From Flavobacteriales bacterium (GTDB lineage: Bacteria > Bacteroidota > Bacteroidia > Flavobacteriales_F > PHOS-HE28): 64,000 bases of DNA. Shown here piece by piece: positions 17,292-26,133 of this stretch (the stretch's first letter is position 1; each line of letters begins with the position of its first letter). Location of the stretch: NCBI GenBank assembly GCA_016719225.1, contig JADKAN010000004.1, positions 186,001-250,000 on the forward strand, written 5' to 3'. The notes under the pieces are model-generated. The model was not told the DNA's origin. It made no database searches and was given only the letters and a program-made list of their open reading frames with translations. Both the position numbers and the translations under genes were made by a program.

Positions 17292-19037
17292 ATGGCACAC
17301 ACACCGAAGAAGCTTGGTCAGTTGGCGGCCACGGCCATTGCTGGTAATGACATCACCAGTAGTTGTCTCTATGTGGGTGCAATTGCACTGGGTTATGCCG
17401 GACCTTGGGCGGTAGTGGCGCTGCTCATCGTGGCCGGCGTTCTTTTCCTGTTCCGCAAGATCTATGGCGAAGTGGTGGGCGCACTGCCGTTGAACGGTGG
17501 TGCATACAACGTGTTGTTGAACACCACCAACAAGTACAACGCCAGTATCGCAGCGTGCCTTACGATACTCAGCTATATGGCCACTGCGGTGCTCAGCGCG
17601 AGTACGGCGATGTATTACTTGCACGCATTGGTGCCCTCCGTTCCGGTACTCATTGCCACGGTGGTCGTGCTCTCGATCTTCATGCTGTTGAGCATTGCGG
17701 GAATGTCGGAATCCTCCGTTGTGGCCATTATCATTTTCATCGCTCATCTGGTCACCATGGGCGTGCTCATCTTCGCTAGCATCTGGTTCGTTATGCATCA
17801 TGGCTTTGATCTTTTCAAGCTGAATTGGAGTATGCCACTACCCGGCGGCCGCGGAATTGCAGCCGCGCTTTTTTTCGGTTTCAGCACTGCCATGCTCGGG
17901 GTAACGGGGTTTGAGAGTTCAGCGAATTATGTGGAAGAACAGCAGCACGGTGTTTTCCCCAAAACACTGCGGAACATGTGGGTCGCCGTTACCTTGCTCA
18001 ACCCGCTTATCGTTCTCTGCGCCATACTGATCCTGCCTTTGGCGGCCATCGGCCAGCACCAAGAGACCATGCTCTCGTTCATGGGCGTTACCGTGGGCGG
18101 CAATTGGCTGGCCACCTTGGTCACCGTCGATGCTGTGGTGGTGCTCTGCGGCGCAGTGCTCACCAGCTATGTCGGTGTCTCAGGGCTAATTAAACGGATG
18201 ACGCTGGACCGTATCATGCCCCAGTTCCTGCTGAAAGAGACCAAGCAGGGTAGTTCACCGCGCATCATCCTCCTTTTTTTCTTACTCTGCCTGTCGGTTC
18301 TCTTTCTCACGAATGCGGAGACGGATGCGCTCGCAGGCGTTTACACTATTTCATTCCTCACGGTCATGGCCTTCTTCGCTATTGGCAACTTCCTGTTGAA
18401 GATGAAGCGCTCACGCCTACCACGGCTGGAAACAGCCTCTGTTGCCGCTGTTTCTGTCGCGTTGACCGGTGTTGTGCTGGCCCTCTATGGTAACGTCAGG
18501 CTCCATCCTGAATTCCTTGTGGTCTTCCTTCAATACTTCATCCCCACCATGTTGATCATCGCGGTGATGCTGAACCGAAAAGCGATCCTCGAGGTTTTGA
18601 TGGCGTGGGTGAGCCGCTTCGTGGAAAGTGTGCCGGGATTGGCCATTTTCGGTCGCTTCGCCATTTCACGCACCATACGGGAACTCAATAGCCAGGAGTT
18701 CGTCTACTTCACCAAAGGCGATGACCTTTCCATCCTCAACCGCGTGATGATGTACGTACAGGCCAACGAGATCACCAAGAAGATCCGGATCGTTACCGTA
18801 TTGAAGGAGGGCGAAAAAACCCACGAGGATTACATCCGCGACATGGAGGTACTGGACCGCGCCTACCCGGAGATCAAGATCGAGTTCACAGAGCTGCACG
18901 GCGTGTTCGGTCCGGAGCTGGTCCACCGTCTCAGCGAAGAGTGGAATATCCCCACGAACTTCATGTTCATCGGCTCCCCGAGCGATCGTTTCCCATACCG
19001 CTTGGCGGAATTGGGCGGAGTACGGCTGGTGATCTGA
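17292..19037 (+). CDS. APC-superfamily amino acid permease
   Basis: A 581-aa inner-membrane transporter of the amino acid/polyamine/organocation superfamily, with twelve or so hydrophobic segments in residues 1-450. The first helix pair has the APC-type IAGNDITSSCLYVGAIALGYAGPWAV unwound region (GNDITSS), and helix 3 is preceded by LPLNGGAYNVL. A cytosolic C-terminal domain of about 130 residues follows (LNRVMMYVQANEITKKIRIV onward), reminiscent of the soluble domain seen in some bacterial APC proteins. The substrate cannot be deduced. It converges on the aminotransferase gene, with a strong hairpin between them. Confidence 0.85.
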   Translation: MAHTPKKLGQLAATAIAGNDITSSCLYVGAIALGYAGPWAVVALLIVAGVLFLFRKIYGEVVGALPLNGGAYNVLLNTTNKYNASIAACLTILSYMATAVLSASTAMYYLHALVPSVPVLIATVVVLSIFMLLSIAGMSESSVVAIIIFIAHLVTMGVLIFASIWFVMHHGFDLFKLNWSMPLPGGRGIAAALFFGFSTAMLGVTGFESSANYVEEQQHGVFPKTLRNMWVAVTLLNPLIVLCAILILPLAAIGQHQETMLSFMGVTVGGNWLATLVTVDAVVVLCGAVLTSYVGVSGLIKRMTLDRIMPQFLLKETKQGSSPRIILLFFLLCLSVLFLTNAETDALAGVYTISFLTVMAFFAIGNFLLKMKRSRLPRLETASVAAVSVALTGVVLALYGNVRLHPEFLVVFLQYFIPTMLIIAVMLNRKAILEVLMAWVSRFVESVPGLAIFGRFAISRTIRELNSQEFVYFTKGDDLSILNRVMMYVQANEITKKIRIVTVLKEGEKTHEDYIRDMEVLDRAYPEIKIEFTELHGVFGPELVHRLSEEWNIPTNFMFIGSPSDRFPYRLAELGGVRLVI

Positions 19038-19097
19038 ATATTGGGTCGCATGTTTCCGGTTGCACCGGTTCAACAGCCAGTGTTCTCACACCCAGTA

Positions 19098-19129
19098 GGT
19101 CAGCTGTTCAGCCAGCTGAACAGCTGACC
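19098..19129. terminator. 14-bp perfect inverted repeat with CCAG loop between convergent genes
   Basis: Arms GGTCAGCTGTTCAG and CTGAACAGCTGACC flank a 4-nt loop. It sits between the stops of the APC permease (+) and the class-III aminotransferase (-). The hairpin is strong, but no T-run follows on either strand, so it is either a bidirectional mRNA-end structure or an unrelated palindromic repeat. Confidence 0.5.
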
Positions 19130-19158
19130 AGCATGTACACGGCGTTCGATCCCCTGGA

Positions 19159-20511
19159 TCAAACGCAAGCTTCGTCCGCGATCGCGATCGCTTTGGAAAT
19201 GATTTCCATGCCCTCGTCGATCCCCGCTTCATCAATGATCAACGGCGGCGCAACGAAGATCCAGTTCCAGCGAACGAAGGTGAACATTCCCAGCGCACTG
19301 ATCTTCGCGGCCACCTTGTTCATTACCACCATCTCGTCGGGTCCTGAGTTCCATGGCGCCATCGGCTCCTTGGTGTCCCGGTTTTTCACCAATTCGATAC
19401 AGCCCAAGAGGCCCGTGTTGCGGAAGTCACCGATACTCGGGTGTTTTTCAGCAAGCCCGGCCACGCTTTTCTCCACATACTTGCCCATGCGCGCGGCATT
19501 GTTCACAAGGTCCTCATCCTTGTAAACGTCGATCACCGCATTAGCTGCTGCGCAAGCGACGGGGTGTGCGCTGTAAGTAAGACCGATGGGCAGCGGCTTG
19601 TCGTCGAAGTGCTTGATGATCTCCTCGCGGACGATGATCCCGCCCATGGGGATGTAGCCGGCCGTAAGGCCCTTTGCCATGCACATGATGTCCGGCACCA
19701 CACCGTGGTGGTCGATACCGAACCATTTACCCGTGCGCCCGAAGCCGCTCATCACCTCGTCGCAGATGGTGAGAATGCCATACTTGTCTGCGATCACCTT
19801 CACGCCTTTCCAATAACCCGGTGGATACTTGATGCAGCCGCTGGAACCGCTTTCGCCCTCCATCAAAATAGCTGCGATGTATTGCGGACCTTCAAATTTC
19901 ATCACTCGCTCCAGGTGCGCCAAGGCGCGCTCCGTACATTCTTCCGGCGTTCTGCTGTTCCAAGGGCAGCGGTAGAAATACGGATTCTCCACATGGATGA
20001 TGTTCGGCACACCTTGGCTGTCGTGGGGCAGACCGCGAGGGTCACCACCCGCGCTCAACGCCCCGTAGGTCGCTCCGTGGTAGCTCTGGTACAAGGTGAT
20101 GATCTTGTGCCGGCCGGTATAGAGGCGAGCGAGTTTCATCGCATGTTCAATGGCATCCGTCCCGCCGTTGGTGAAGAAGGTCCGGTTGAGCGTGCCGGGC
20201 GTGATCTCACTCAAGGTCTGGCCCAACTTTCCACGCGCTTCGGTGATCATGCCCGGATGCACATAACTCACCTCGGCCATCTGCTTGGCTACCGCTTCCG
20301 CCACCTTCGGATGGCCGTGGCCGATGTTCACGTTCATCAACTGCGAACTGAAGTCCAGGATCTTCCGGCCGTCGCGGGTATGCAGGTAGAGGCCCTTGGC
20401 GGAAGCAATGTTGAGCGGAGCCAGCCCTGATTGCTTGCTCCACGAGAAGATCGTGTGCTCCAGGTTCTCTTTCAGGATCTCCTTGGGATCTGTTATTGTT
20501 CGCGTGCTCAT
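19159..20511 (-). CDS. Class-III PLP-dependent aminotransferase, probably in pyrimidine/beta-amino acid catabolism
   Basis: A 450-aa fold-type I aminotransferase. Visible motifs are FFTNGGTDAIEHAMKLAR, YQSYHGATYGALSAGGDPRG, ILMEGESGSSG, CDEVMSGFGRTGKW (PLP-ring Asp) and MCMAKGLTAGYIPMG with the Schiff-base lysine. Class-III enzymes transfer omega-amino groups such as those of beta-alanine or GABA. It lies 46 nt downstream of dihydropyrimidinase on the same strand, so beta-alanine or beta-aminoisobutyrate, the products of reductive pyrimidine breakdown, are reasonable substrates by context only. A TACCTTGG box lies about 28 nt before the ATG. Confidence 0.88.
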   Translation of the reverse strand: MSTRTITDPKEILKENLEHTIFSWSKQSGLAPLNIASAKGLYLHTRDGRKILDFSSQLMNVNIGHGHPKVAEAVAKQMAEVSYVHPGMITEARGKLGQTLSEITPGTLNRTFFTNGGTDAIEHAMKLARLYTGRHKIITLYQSYHGATYGALSAGGDPRGLPHDSQGVPNIIHVENPYFYRCPWNSRTPEECTERALAHLERVMKFEGPQYIAAILMEGESGSSGCIKYPPGYWKGVKVIADKYGILTICDEVMSGFGRTGKWFGIDHHGVVPDIMCMAKGLTAGYIPMGGIIVREEIIKHFDDKPLPIGLTYSAHPVACAAANAVIDVYKDEDLVNNAARMGKYVEKSVAGLAEKHPSIGDFRNTGLLGCIELVKNRDTKEPMAPWNSGPDEMVVMNKVAAKISALGMFTFVRWNWIFVAPPLIIDEAGIDEGMEIISKAIAIADEACV

Positions 20512-20557
20512 TGCTGTTCTGCTGTTCTTACAATCGCCAAGGTATGCAAGGAGATGA

Positions 20558-21937
20558 TCACAACATTCCGCTCACTTTGTTCCGCTTCACGAAACTTCCG
20601 TAGCCCTTTTTGATCTTTACTTGCCCGTTGTGAACGGCTACTTGGCCGCGCAGTATGGTGGTCTTCACCTTTCCGGTAAGCTCCATGCCCTCGTAACCGC
20701 TGTAGTCGGTATTCATGTGGTGGGTCTTGGCGCTCAGGACATGCTTTTCGTTCGGGTCGAGAAGGATCATGTCCGCGTCACTCCCGATGCCGATGGTGCC
20801 TTTGCGGGGGAACATGCCGAAGATCTTCGCAGGGTTGGTGGCGGTGACCTCCACGAATTTGTTCAGTGTGATGCGCTTCTTGTTCACACCTTCGCTGAAC
20901 AGCAGTTCCATGCGGTGCTCGATGGCGGGATGCCCATTGGGGATCTTCGAGAAGTCGTCCTTACCCATGGCTTTCTGCTCCATGGTGAAGGGGCAGTGGT
21001 CCGTGGCCACGACCTGCACGGTGCCTTGGTCGATGGCGCCCCACAATGCGGCCTGATCTTTCTTCTCGCGTAACGGTGGGCTCATCACCCACTTCGCACC
21101 GTCCTTGCGCTCGTACAACGAGGCGTCGAGCAGCAAGTATTGGATGCACGTTTCCGCCAGCACACGCTGGTTGCGGCGGGCAGCGTCGCGCACGTGGTTC
21201 AGCGCACCCTCGCAGGTCATGTGTACGATGTACGCAGGCACGCCCGTGTACGAGGCCATGTCCGCGAAACGGCCCGTAGCCTCTGCTTCGGTGATCTCCG
21301 GCTGGCTGAGGTAGTGGTACAACGGTGCCGTATTCCCCTCCGCGCGGTTCTTCTGCACCAGGAAGTCGATCATGTCGCCATTGGTAGCATGGACAGTGAC
21401 GATGCCGCCATTGGCCTTCACCTCGTTCATCAGGCCGACCATCTGCCGGTCGTCTATCATCAACGCTCCCTTGTAAGCCATGAAGGTCTTGAAGCTGGTG
21501 ATCCCTTCCTGATCGATCATCTCCTTCACTTCCTTCTTCGTGTCGTCGTTGAAATCGGTGACGGCCATGTGCCAGCTGAGGTCGCCGTAGAGGTTGCCCT
21601 TCATGCGGCCCTGCCACTTTTCCAGCGCGTGGCGAAGGCTCTTGCCCTGTGTTTGCAGGATGAAGTCGATCACCGTGGTAGTGCCGCCATGCAGCGCCGC
21701 AAGTGTGCCGGTCTCATAATTGTCGCTACTGAAGGTGCCCATGAACGGCATGTCCAAATGCACGTGCGGATCGATGCCACCGGGCATCACGAACATGCCC
21801 TTCGCGTCGATCACTTCGGCATCGGGTGCGTGCAGATCATGCCCGATCGCCTTCACGTGTTCGCCCTCAATGAGGACATCCGCGCGGTGCAGATCGGCAG
21901 CGGTCACTACGGTTCCGTTCTTGATCAGTAAGGCCAT
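20558..21937 (-). CDS. hydA: Dihydropyrimidinase / D-hydantoinase
   Basis: A 459-aa cyclic amidohydrolase that opens dihydrouracil, dihydrothymine or hydantoins to N-carbamoyl-beta-amino acids. The binuclear metal site is intact: HVH (H58, H60), the carboxylated K150 in SFKTFMAYKG, H183 in VHATNGD, a further His in VHMTCEG, and Asp in ATDHCPF near residue 316. The length and motif positions fit bacterial hydantoinases closely. No dihydropyrimidine dehydrogenase (PreA/PreT) or beta-ureidopropionase is encoded in the window, so the pathway is incomplete here. The NCS1 transporter at 35696 could supply substrate. Confidence 0.93.
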   Translation of the reverse strand: MALLIKNGTVVTAADLHRADVLIEGEHVKAIGHDLHAPDAEVIDAKGMFVMPGGIDPHVHLDMPFMGTFSSDNYETGTLAALHGGTTTVIDFILQTQGKSLRHALEKWQGRMKGNLYGDLSWHMAVTDFNDDTKKEVKEMIDQEGITSFKTFMAYKGALMIDDRQMVGLMNEVKANGGIVTVHATNGDMIDFLVQKNRAEGNTAPLYHYLSQPEITEAEATGRFADMASYTGVPAYIVHMTCEGALNHVRDAARRNQRVLAETCIQYLLLDASLYERKDGAKWVMSPPLREKKDQAALWGAIDQGTVQVVATDHCPFTMEQKAMGKDDFSKIPNGHPAIEHRMELLFSEGVNKKRITLNKFVEVTATNPAKIFGMFPRKGTIGIGSDADMILLDPNEKHVLSAKTHHMNTDYSGYEGMELTGKVKTTILRGQVAVHNGQVKIKKGYGSFVKRNKVSGML

Positions 21938-22108
21938 GTTCAGCGTGTTTTAGCAGTTGGCTATGGCGAACGGACGGTAGTCGGGGACGACTATGACCGA
22001 GGCCTTCGCACGGAAGGAATGCCAAGATAGAGAACAGGGTAGCTGAACGCGATGCGCCAAGGCCAAAATGTCACCGTAACATCCGGATCATAGCCGGAGG
22101 ATCAATGC

Positions 22109-23035
22109 TCAATCCCGCACCACCTCAATGTCGAAGTCAACCAGCTCAATGAACTGGTTCACGCGCTCATCAATGTCTTCGCGGGTGATCTCCAGCAAGC
22201 GCTCCACGCCGAATTTTTCACAGCAGAAGGATGCGAGCGCCGAACCAACGATAATGGCGCGCTTCAGGTTATTGAAGCTGTGGTCGCCGCTGCGCGCTAG
22301 GAAGCCGATGAAGCCGCCAGCGAAGGTGTCACCCGCTCCGGTCGGATCGATGATGTCCTCCAGCGGCAAGGCCGGTGCAAAAAAGACGCGGTCCTTGCTG
22401 AAGAGGAGCGCGCCGTGCTCGCCTTTTTTCACCACCAAGTATTTAGGACCCATTTCCAAGATCATGTGTGCAGCCTTCACCAGGCTGTGTTCCCCGCTGA
22501 GCTGGCGCGCCTCGGAATCGTTGATCGTGAGAATGTCGATGCGCTTGATCACCCGCTTCAGCTCGTCCAGTGCGCTGTCCATCCAGAAGTTCATCGTGTC
22601 CAACACCACCATCGCCGGAGCATCCATTTGGTCCAACACTTTGGCCTGCACCTTAGGATCCAAATTGCCCAGCATCAGGTAAGGGGCGGCTTTATACTCA
22701 GCGTTCAGCTTCGGGTCGAGGTCCAACAGCACGTTGAGACGCGTTTCCAGGGTGTCGCGCGTGTTCATGTCGTAGTGGTACTTGCCGCTCCAGAAGAAGC
22801 TCTCCTTCCCCTTCAGGATCTCCAGTCCGGCTTGATCGATCCCCTTGGCTTTCATTTTGGCCATCATCTCCGTGGGGAAATCTTCGCCCACCACGCTTAC
22901 GATGCCTTGGTCCTCCAAGAAGAACGAAGCTGCCAGCGAGATGTAGGTGGCAGCGCCGCCCACCACCTTGTCGGCACGGCCGAAAGGGGTTTCGATGTTA
23001 TCGAATGCGACAGTGCCAACGGTTACCAGCTTCAT
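22109..23035 (-). CDS. PfkB-family carbohydrate/nucleoside kinase
   Basis: A 308-aa kinase of the ribokinase/PfkB family. The N-terminal MKLVTVGTVAFDNIETPFG is followed by the glycine pair segment VVGGAATYISLAAS and the C-terminal PfkB signature DPTGAGDTFAGGF, whose Asp is the catalytic base. I start it at MKLVTVG; an in-frame ATG at 23068 would add 11 unlikely residues. Phosphate acceptors in the family include sugars, adenosine and others, so the substrate stays open. A CACCTTTG -7-like box lies about 22 nt upstream. Confidence 0.88.
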   Translation of the reverse strand: MKLVTVGTVAFDNIETPFGRADKVVGGAATYISLAASFFLEDQGIVSVVGEDFPTEMMAKMKAKGIDQAGLEILKGKESFFWSGKYHYDMNTRDTLETRLNVLLDLDPKLNAEYKAAPYLMLGNLDPKVQAKVLDQMDAPAMVVLDTMNFWMDSALDELKRVIKRIDILTINDSEARQLSGEHSLVKAAHMILEMGPKYLVVKKGEHGALLFSKDRVFFAPALPLEDIIDPTGAGDTFAGGFIGFLARSGDHSFNNLKRAIIVGSALASFCCEKFGVERLLEITREDIDERVNQFIELVDFDIEVVRD

Positions 23036-23124
23036 GGGGATTGTTTTTCGGGCGGCAAAGGTGGGCATTTGTCACGCAACCGCGGTGTTGCACACCGGAT
23101 TTCACGCCTCAACCCGCCCGGGGA

Positions 23125-23132
23125 TATTTTCG
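23125..23132 (+). promoter_or_regulatory. Putative -7 box (TATTTTCG) of the HAD gene
   Basis: It matches TAnnTTTG except for C at the seventh position and is followed by 6 nt (CGGCCC) before the ATG at 23139. Confidence 0.3.
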
Positions 23133-23138
23133 CGGCCC

Positions 23139-23801
23139 ATGTTAAAGCAGGTCCCCTCCTTTCAAGACAGCGGTATTGAAACCATCATATTCGACCTCGG
23201 CGGTGTGTTGATCGATGTGGACTACCATGCAGCCGCGCACGCTTTTGATATTCTGGGCTTCGCGGATTTTGATGTGCTCTACGGCAAGGCGAAGCAGGAC
23301 CATCTCTTTGACGGCTTCGAGACCGGCGCCCTGTCCCCAAAGCAATTCCGCGACCGGATCCGCGAATTGCACGGCTGCCCGATGTCGGACGCGCAGATCG
23401 ATGCTTGCTGGAACGCGATGCTCGGCAGCATCCCACTGGAACGGATCGCCTTGGTGGAACGATTGAAAGCGAGGTATCAGGTGCTTTTGCTCAGCAATAC
23501 GAATGCGATCCACGTGCCTGCCTTCGAGGCCATCGTTGCGCGTGAGAACGGCATCACGGATTTCAAGGGCCTTTTCCATGGCGCCTACTACAGCTGCGAG
23601 ATCGGTTTACGCAAGCCGGACGCTTCCGCTTTCCACTACGTGCTGGCGCAACACAGTGCATCGGCAGGTACAACCCTCTTCATCGACGACAGCATCCAGC
23701 ACGTGGAAGGCGCGCTTAAGGCCGGACTTCGGGCCGAACATTTGGAATTGGCGAATGAGGATGTGGTCGCGTTGGTGGAGCGGCTCGGACTACTGGCCTG
23801 A
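23139..23801 (+). CDS. HAD-superfamily (subfamily IA) phosphatase-like hydrolase
   Basis: A 220-aa protein starting at MLKQVPSFQ. Four HAD motifs are visible: FDLGGVLIDVD (motif I, nucleophile Asp; the usual second Asp is Gly, as in the YihX-like branch), LLSNTN (II), LRKPDASAF (III, Lys) and TLFIDDS (IV). The cap insertion follows motif I. Members near this branch dephosphorylate sugar phosphates such as glucose-1-phosphate, but the substrate is inferred loosely. It is divergent from the PfkB kinase and overlaps the convergent TfoX-like gene by 12 bp. Confidence 0.85.
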   Translation: MLKQVPSFQDSGIETIIFDLGGVLIDVDYHAAAHAFDILGFADFDVLYGKAKQDHLFDGFETGALSPKQFRDRIRELHGCPMSDAQIDACWNAMLGSIPLERIALVERLKARYQVLLLSNTNAIHVPAFEAIVARENGITDFKGLFHGAYYSCEIGLRKPDASAFHYVLAQHSASAGTTLFIDDSIQHVEGALKAGLRAEHLELANEDVVALVERLGLLA

Positions 23802-24134
23802 AATTTTTCCGCGGACTTTTTTTGCTTTCGGCGCGGGTAGCGAGGCGGCCAAGGCGAGCAGGATGCGGGGCAGTGTGCGGACGGAGGACCATTGAGATTC
23901 ATCCAGCACGTAATGCGCCTTCGCACCGGGATAGGGTGGGCCCTGTTCGCAAACGGGGCGCAGTTCTTCACTTGCAGGTAGGATCTTGACGAACAAAAGG
24001 TCGTCGCAGACCAATGCTACCGGCTTTCCATCGGCATACAACGCATATTCGCCGAACATGGGTTTCGCTAAGAACCGTTCCGGCGGTTCCAGTCTCTTCA
24101 GCAGGAAGGCAATGGTCTCTTTGCTTGTGGCCAT
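23790..24134 (-). CDS. TfoX N-terminal domain protein
   Basis: A 114-aa protein with the TfoX/Sxy N-terminal fold (RFLAKPMFGEYALYADGKPVALV, then DDLLFVKI). In gammaproteobacteria TfoX controls competence, but short stand-alone TfoX_N proteins in Bacteroidota have no established role. The C-terminal half carries a Lys-rich tail (PKAKKVRGK). It is 9 nt downstream of the methylmalonyl-CoA epimerase gene and likely co-transcribed; its 3' end overlaps the HAD gene on the opposite strand. Confidence 0.75.
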   Translation of the reverse strand: MATSKETIAFLLKRLEPPERFLAKPMFGEYALYADGKPVALVCDDLLFVKILPASEELRPVCEQGPPYPGAKAHYVLDESQWSSVRTLPRILLALAASLPAPKAKKVRGKISGQ

Positions 24135-24143
24135 CGTGCGTTG

Positions 24144-24545
24144 TTATGCGATCTCTTGGCAAAGTTCCACCAGGACACCATTCGCGTTCTTAGGATGGAT
24201 AAAACACACCAGCTTGTTGTCCGCACCGGGAGCCGGTTCTTCGTTCAATAACGTGAATCCCTGCGCTTTCAAACGTGCCATCTCCGCCCGGATGTCCGCA
24301 ACCGCGAAAGCGATGTGGTGGATCCCTTCGCCCCGTTTTTCAATGGCCTTTGCGATGGGGCCGTCCGGCCGCGTGCTTACAAGCAACTCGATCTTGTTCG
24401 GCCCCACTTGGAAAAAAGACGTGATCACCGCTTGGCTTTCCACCTCTTCACGCTTGTAGGAAGCGCTGCCTAACAACTGCTCATATATGGACTCGGCGTG
24501 GTCGAGGTCCTTTACGGCGATACCGATATGCTCGATCTTGGTCAT
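24144..24545 (-). CDS. mce: Methylmalonyl-CoA epimerase
   Basis: Interconverts (2S)- and (2R)-methylmalonyl-CoA, linking propionyl-CoA and succinyl-CoA. The 133-aa protein begins MTKIEHIGIAVKDLDHAE and shows the two vicinal-oxygen-chelate halves with metal ligands His6, the His pair in GIHHIAFAV and the Glu of GVLVELCQE near the end. The length is typical. The longer upstream frame (to 24653) crosses the terminator hairpin and is unlikely to be translated. No methylmalonyl-CoA mutase is present in the window. Confidence 0.93.
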   Translation of the reverse strand: MTKIEHIGIAVKDLDHAESIYEQLLGSASYKREEVESQAVITSFFQVGPNKIELLVSTRPDGPIAKAIEKRGEGIHHIAFAVADIRAEMARLKAQGFTLLNEEPAPGADNKLVCFIHPKNANGVLVELCQEIA

Positions 24546-24579
24546 GTCCGGTTCTGTTTGGGGCGTGCTTCGCGGGGCC

Positions 24580-24615
24580 AAAAATGCGAAAGCCCCGTCC
24601 ATGAACGAGGCTTTC
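24580..24615 (-). terminator. Rho-independent terminator of the secreted-protein gene at 24634
   Basis: On the reverse strand a GAAAGCC/GGCTTTC stem (extended by CGT/ACG past one mismatch) is followed by GCATTTTT. It lies about 20 nt after the stop codon at 24634 and separates that gene from mce. Confidence 0.75.
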
Positions 24616-24633
24616 AAGAGGTTTTCGTGGTTG

Positions 24634-25428
24634 TTACTTTTTGAACGACTCACCCATCTTGCTGTCGTAGTTCACGTAGTAGAGGCCCTTTTTCAGGTCC
24701 TTCACGTCCACTTGGGTCGCGAAACCGCGCTTCACGATGTTGCCGAACTGGTCGTACACTTCGTACATCGTGGAGGAACTGAAGTTAATGGAACCCTTGC
24801 TCTTATCGTAGGCCCAGGTAACGGCGGGCACGCCAGCTGCGTTGTAAAGTGTGTTCTCGCTGAAGCGTGAGCGATTGGTGAGATCGGTCTGTTTTACCCG
24901 GAAGGTGTTTTCTCCGCTGTGAGGCACAACTTTGAACGTGTACGTATGGTTACCGGGACTTCCATCGCCCATCACTTCGCCAGCGCGTACCCATTTGTTC
25001 CAACGCTTCTGCTGCACCACGAAAGGCAATTGACCGCTTTCATTCACGGTGGTCCAAGTGTAAGTTCCATCACTCGCCACGCTCTGTTTCACGATGTCGA
25101 AGGTGCTCTTGGGCTTAAGTACTTCCGGGTTCAGCACCTTGGGCGTGCATCCGTCCTTGTGCATGATCTTGATCACGACCTTCTCGCCCATCTTCAGGTT
25201 GAAGTTCCCCAAGTCCACCTCGAAAGCGCTGGAGTTGATCTCGTCGGTGGCCACTTTGTCGTTCACGGTCACTTGGTAGATGCAGAAACCGACCCCGGCC
25301 TCGGAGTAGGGGTTCTGCACGAAGAGGTTCTTGCCTTGGTAGTTTCCTTCCAGCACAATGGTGGCCGCATGGGTGAAAACACCAGCCAGCAAGGCGGCTA
25401 TGAAAAGGAGCGGACGGAGCTTGGACAT
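24634..25428 (-). CDS. Secreted protein with T9SS-like C-terminal strand region, function unknown
   Basis: A 264-aa exported protein: signal peptide MSKLRPLLFIAALLAGVFTHA, then a beta-rich body (IVLEGNYQGKNLFVQNPY at its start) and a C-terminus with MYEVYDQFGNIVKRGFAT, then LKKGLYYVNYD and a lysine end, which mimics the YDxxGxxV...GxYxV pattern of type A sorting domains. I recall similar proteins being conserved in Flavobacteriales without a known role; that recollection cannot be checked here. It is followed by a clear terminator. A TATATTTC box lies about 27 nt before the start. Confidence 0.65.
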   Translation of the reverse strand: MSKLRPLLFIAALLAGVFTHAATIVLEGNYQGKNLFVQNPYSEAGVGFCIYQVTVNDKVATDEINSSAFEVDLGNFNLKMGEKVVIKIMHKDGCTPKVLNPEVLKPKSTFDIVKQSVASDGTYTWTTVNESGQLPFVVQQKRWNKWVRAGEVMGDGSPGNHTYTFKVVPHSGENTFRVKQTDLTNRSRFSENTLYNAAGVPAVTWAYDKSKGSINFSSSTMYEVYDQFGNIVKRGFATQVDVKDLKKGLYYVNYDSKMGESFKK

Positions 25429-25537
25429 CTACGGGCGTTCGATAGGGCCGAAATATAAGTGCATGATCCTCAGCTTGGTTCTACGGCTGATCGGTCGAAA
25501 GTGTTGCAAGCAGGGTGCCAAAGTGCTGAATGCCATG

Positions 25538-26065
25538 TCAGGCGGGTTGCTTGGGGCCGATGGCAGTGGCCATCCGTTTTATGTCCTCCAAGCTGAATGC
25601 ACTGCTGTTCTCGCCATCCGCCGCTGTGAAGGTGCGTCCATCTGCGGATATGGTCTTGTTGAAGTGGAAGAAGACCAGTGTGCTGTCGTCCGGAAAGTCG
25701 GAGCGGTAGATGAGTAGCTCAGGGGTTTCCTCCACGATGGTGTTTTTCCGGAGCAGGTCGCGTTCCAGGTCGCCTTTCAACCGGTCGCGGTCGGCAGGGC
25801 CTTCGGTGATGGACACGTTGAAGTGTTCCCCGGCGGTAATGGACAGTTCGCCCAGTTCGTCCTTCCAGGTCCTGGTGGCGGATTGATATCCGTCAGGCAT
25901 AATGAGCACCAGTGGCAGATGGAACTCTGCAAGGTCCACGGTGGTAGAGGCCTTGGTGCTGTCAGCCACAGCTGCTAAGTTCAACGCGGCATCGCGCTGG
26001 CCATCGCCACAGGCGTTGAGCGCCACGGCCAAAACCAACGCGGCAGTGTAGAGAAATGCTTTCAT
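25538..26065 (-). CDS. Hypothetical lipoprotein
   Basis: A 175-aa protein with a lipoprotein signal (MKAFLYTAALVLAVALNAC, Cys19) and a mixed alpha/beta body without a motif I recognise. The central part (PLVLIMPDGYQSATRTWKDE) and the acidic loops are unremarkable. A TAATTTCG box (26070-26077) stands 4 nt before the ATG. It is 69 nt downstream of the alpha-2-macroglobulin gene's stop on the same strand and might be co-transcribed with it. Confidence 0.6.
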   Translation of the reverse strand: MKAFLYTAALVLAVALNACGDGQRDAALNLAAVADSTKASTTVDLAEFHLPLVLIMPDGYQSATRTWKDELGELSITAGEHFNVSITEGPADRDRLKGDLERDLLRKNTIVEETPELLIYRSDFPDDSTLVFFHFNKTISADGRTFTAADGENSSAFSLEDIKRMATAIGPKQPA

Positions 26066-26069
26066 GCGG

Positions 26070-26077
26070 CGAAATTA
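26070..26077 (-). promoter_or_regulatory. Putative -7 box (TAATTTCG) of the 25538 lipoprotein gene
   Basis: It is one mismatch from TAnnTTTG and is followed by 4 nt (CCGC) before the ATG at 26065. Confidence 0.35.
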
Positions 26078-26133
26078 TACGCGAGTAACGGCCCTGAGGT
26101 TCTGACTTTCAAGATTTAGGTAGTTCAGCTGTA

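Noticed and set aside
19441..20430. 329-aa open frame on the forward strand
   Set aside because: It is antisense to the class-III aminotransferase, which has an intact catalytic site.
25429..25537. Possible tRNA-like segment (GGTTCTACGGC) in a spacer
   Set aside because: No cloverleaf could be drawn around it: neither an acceptor stem nor an anticodon arm is present.
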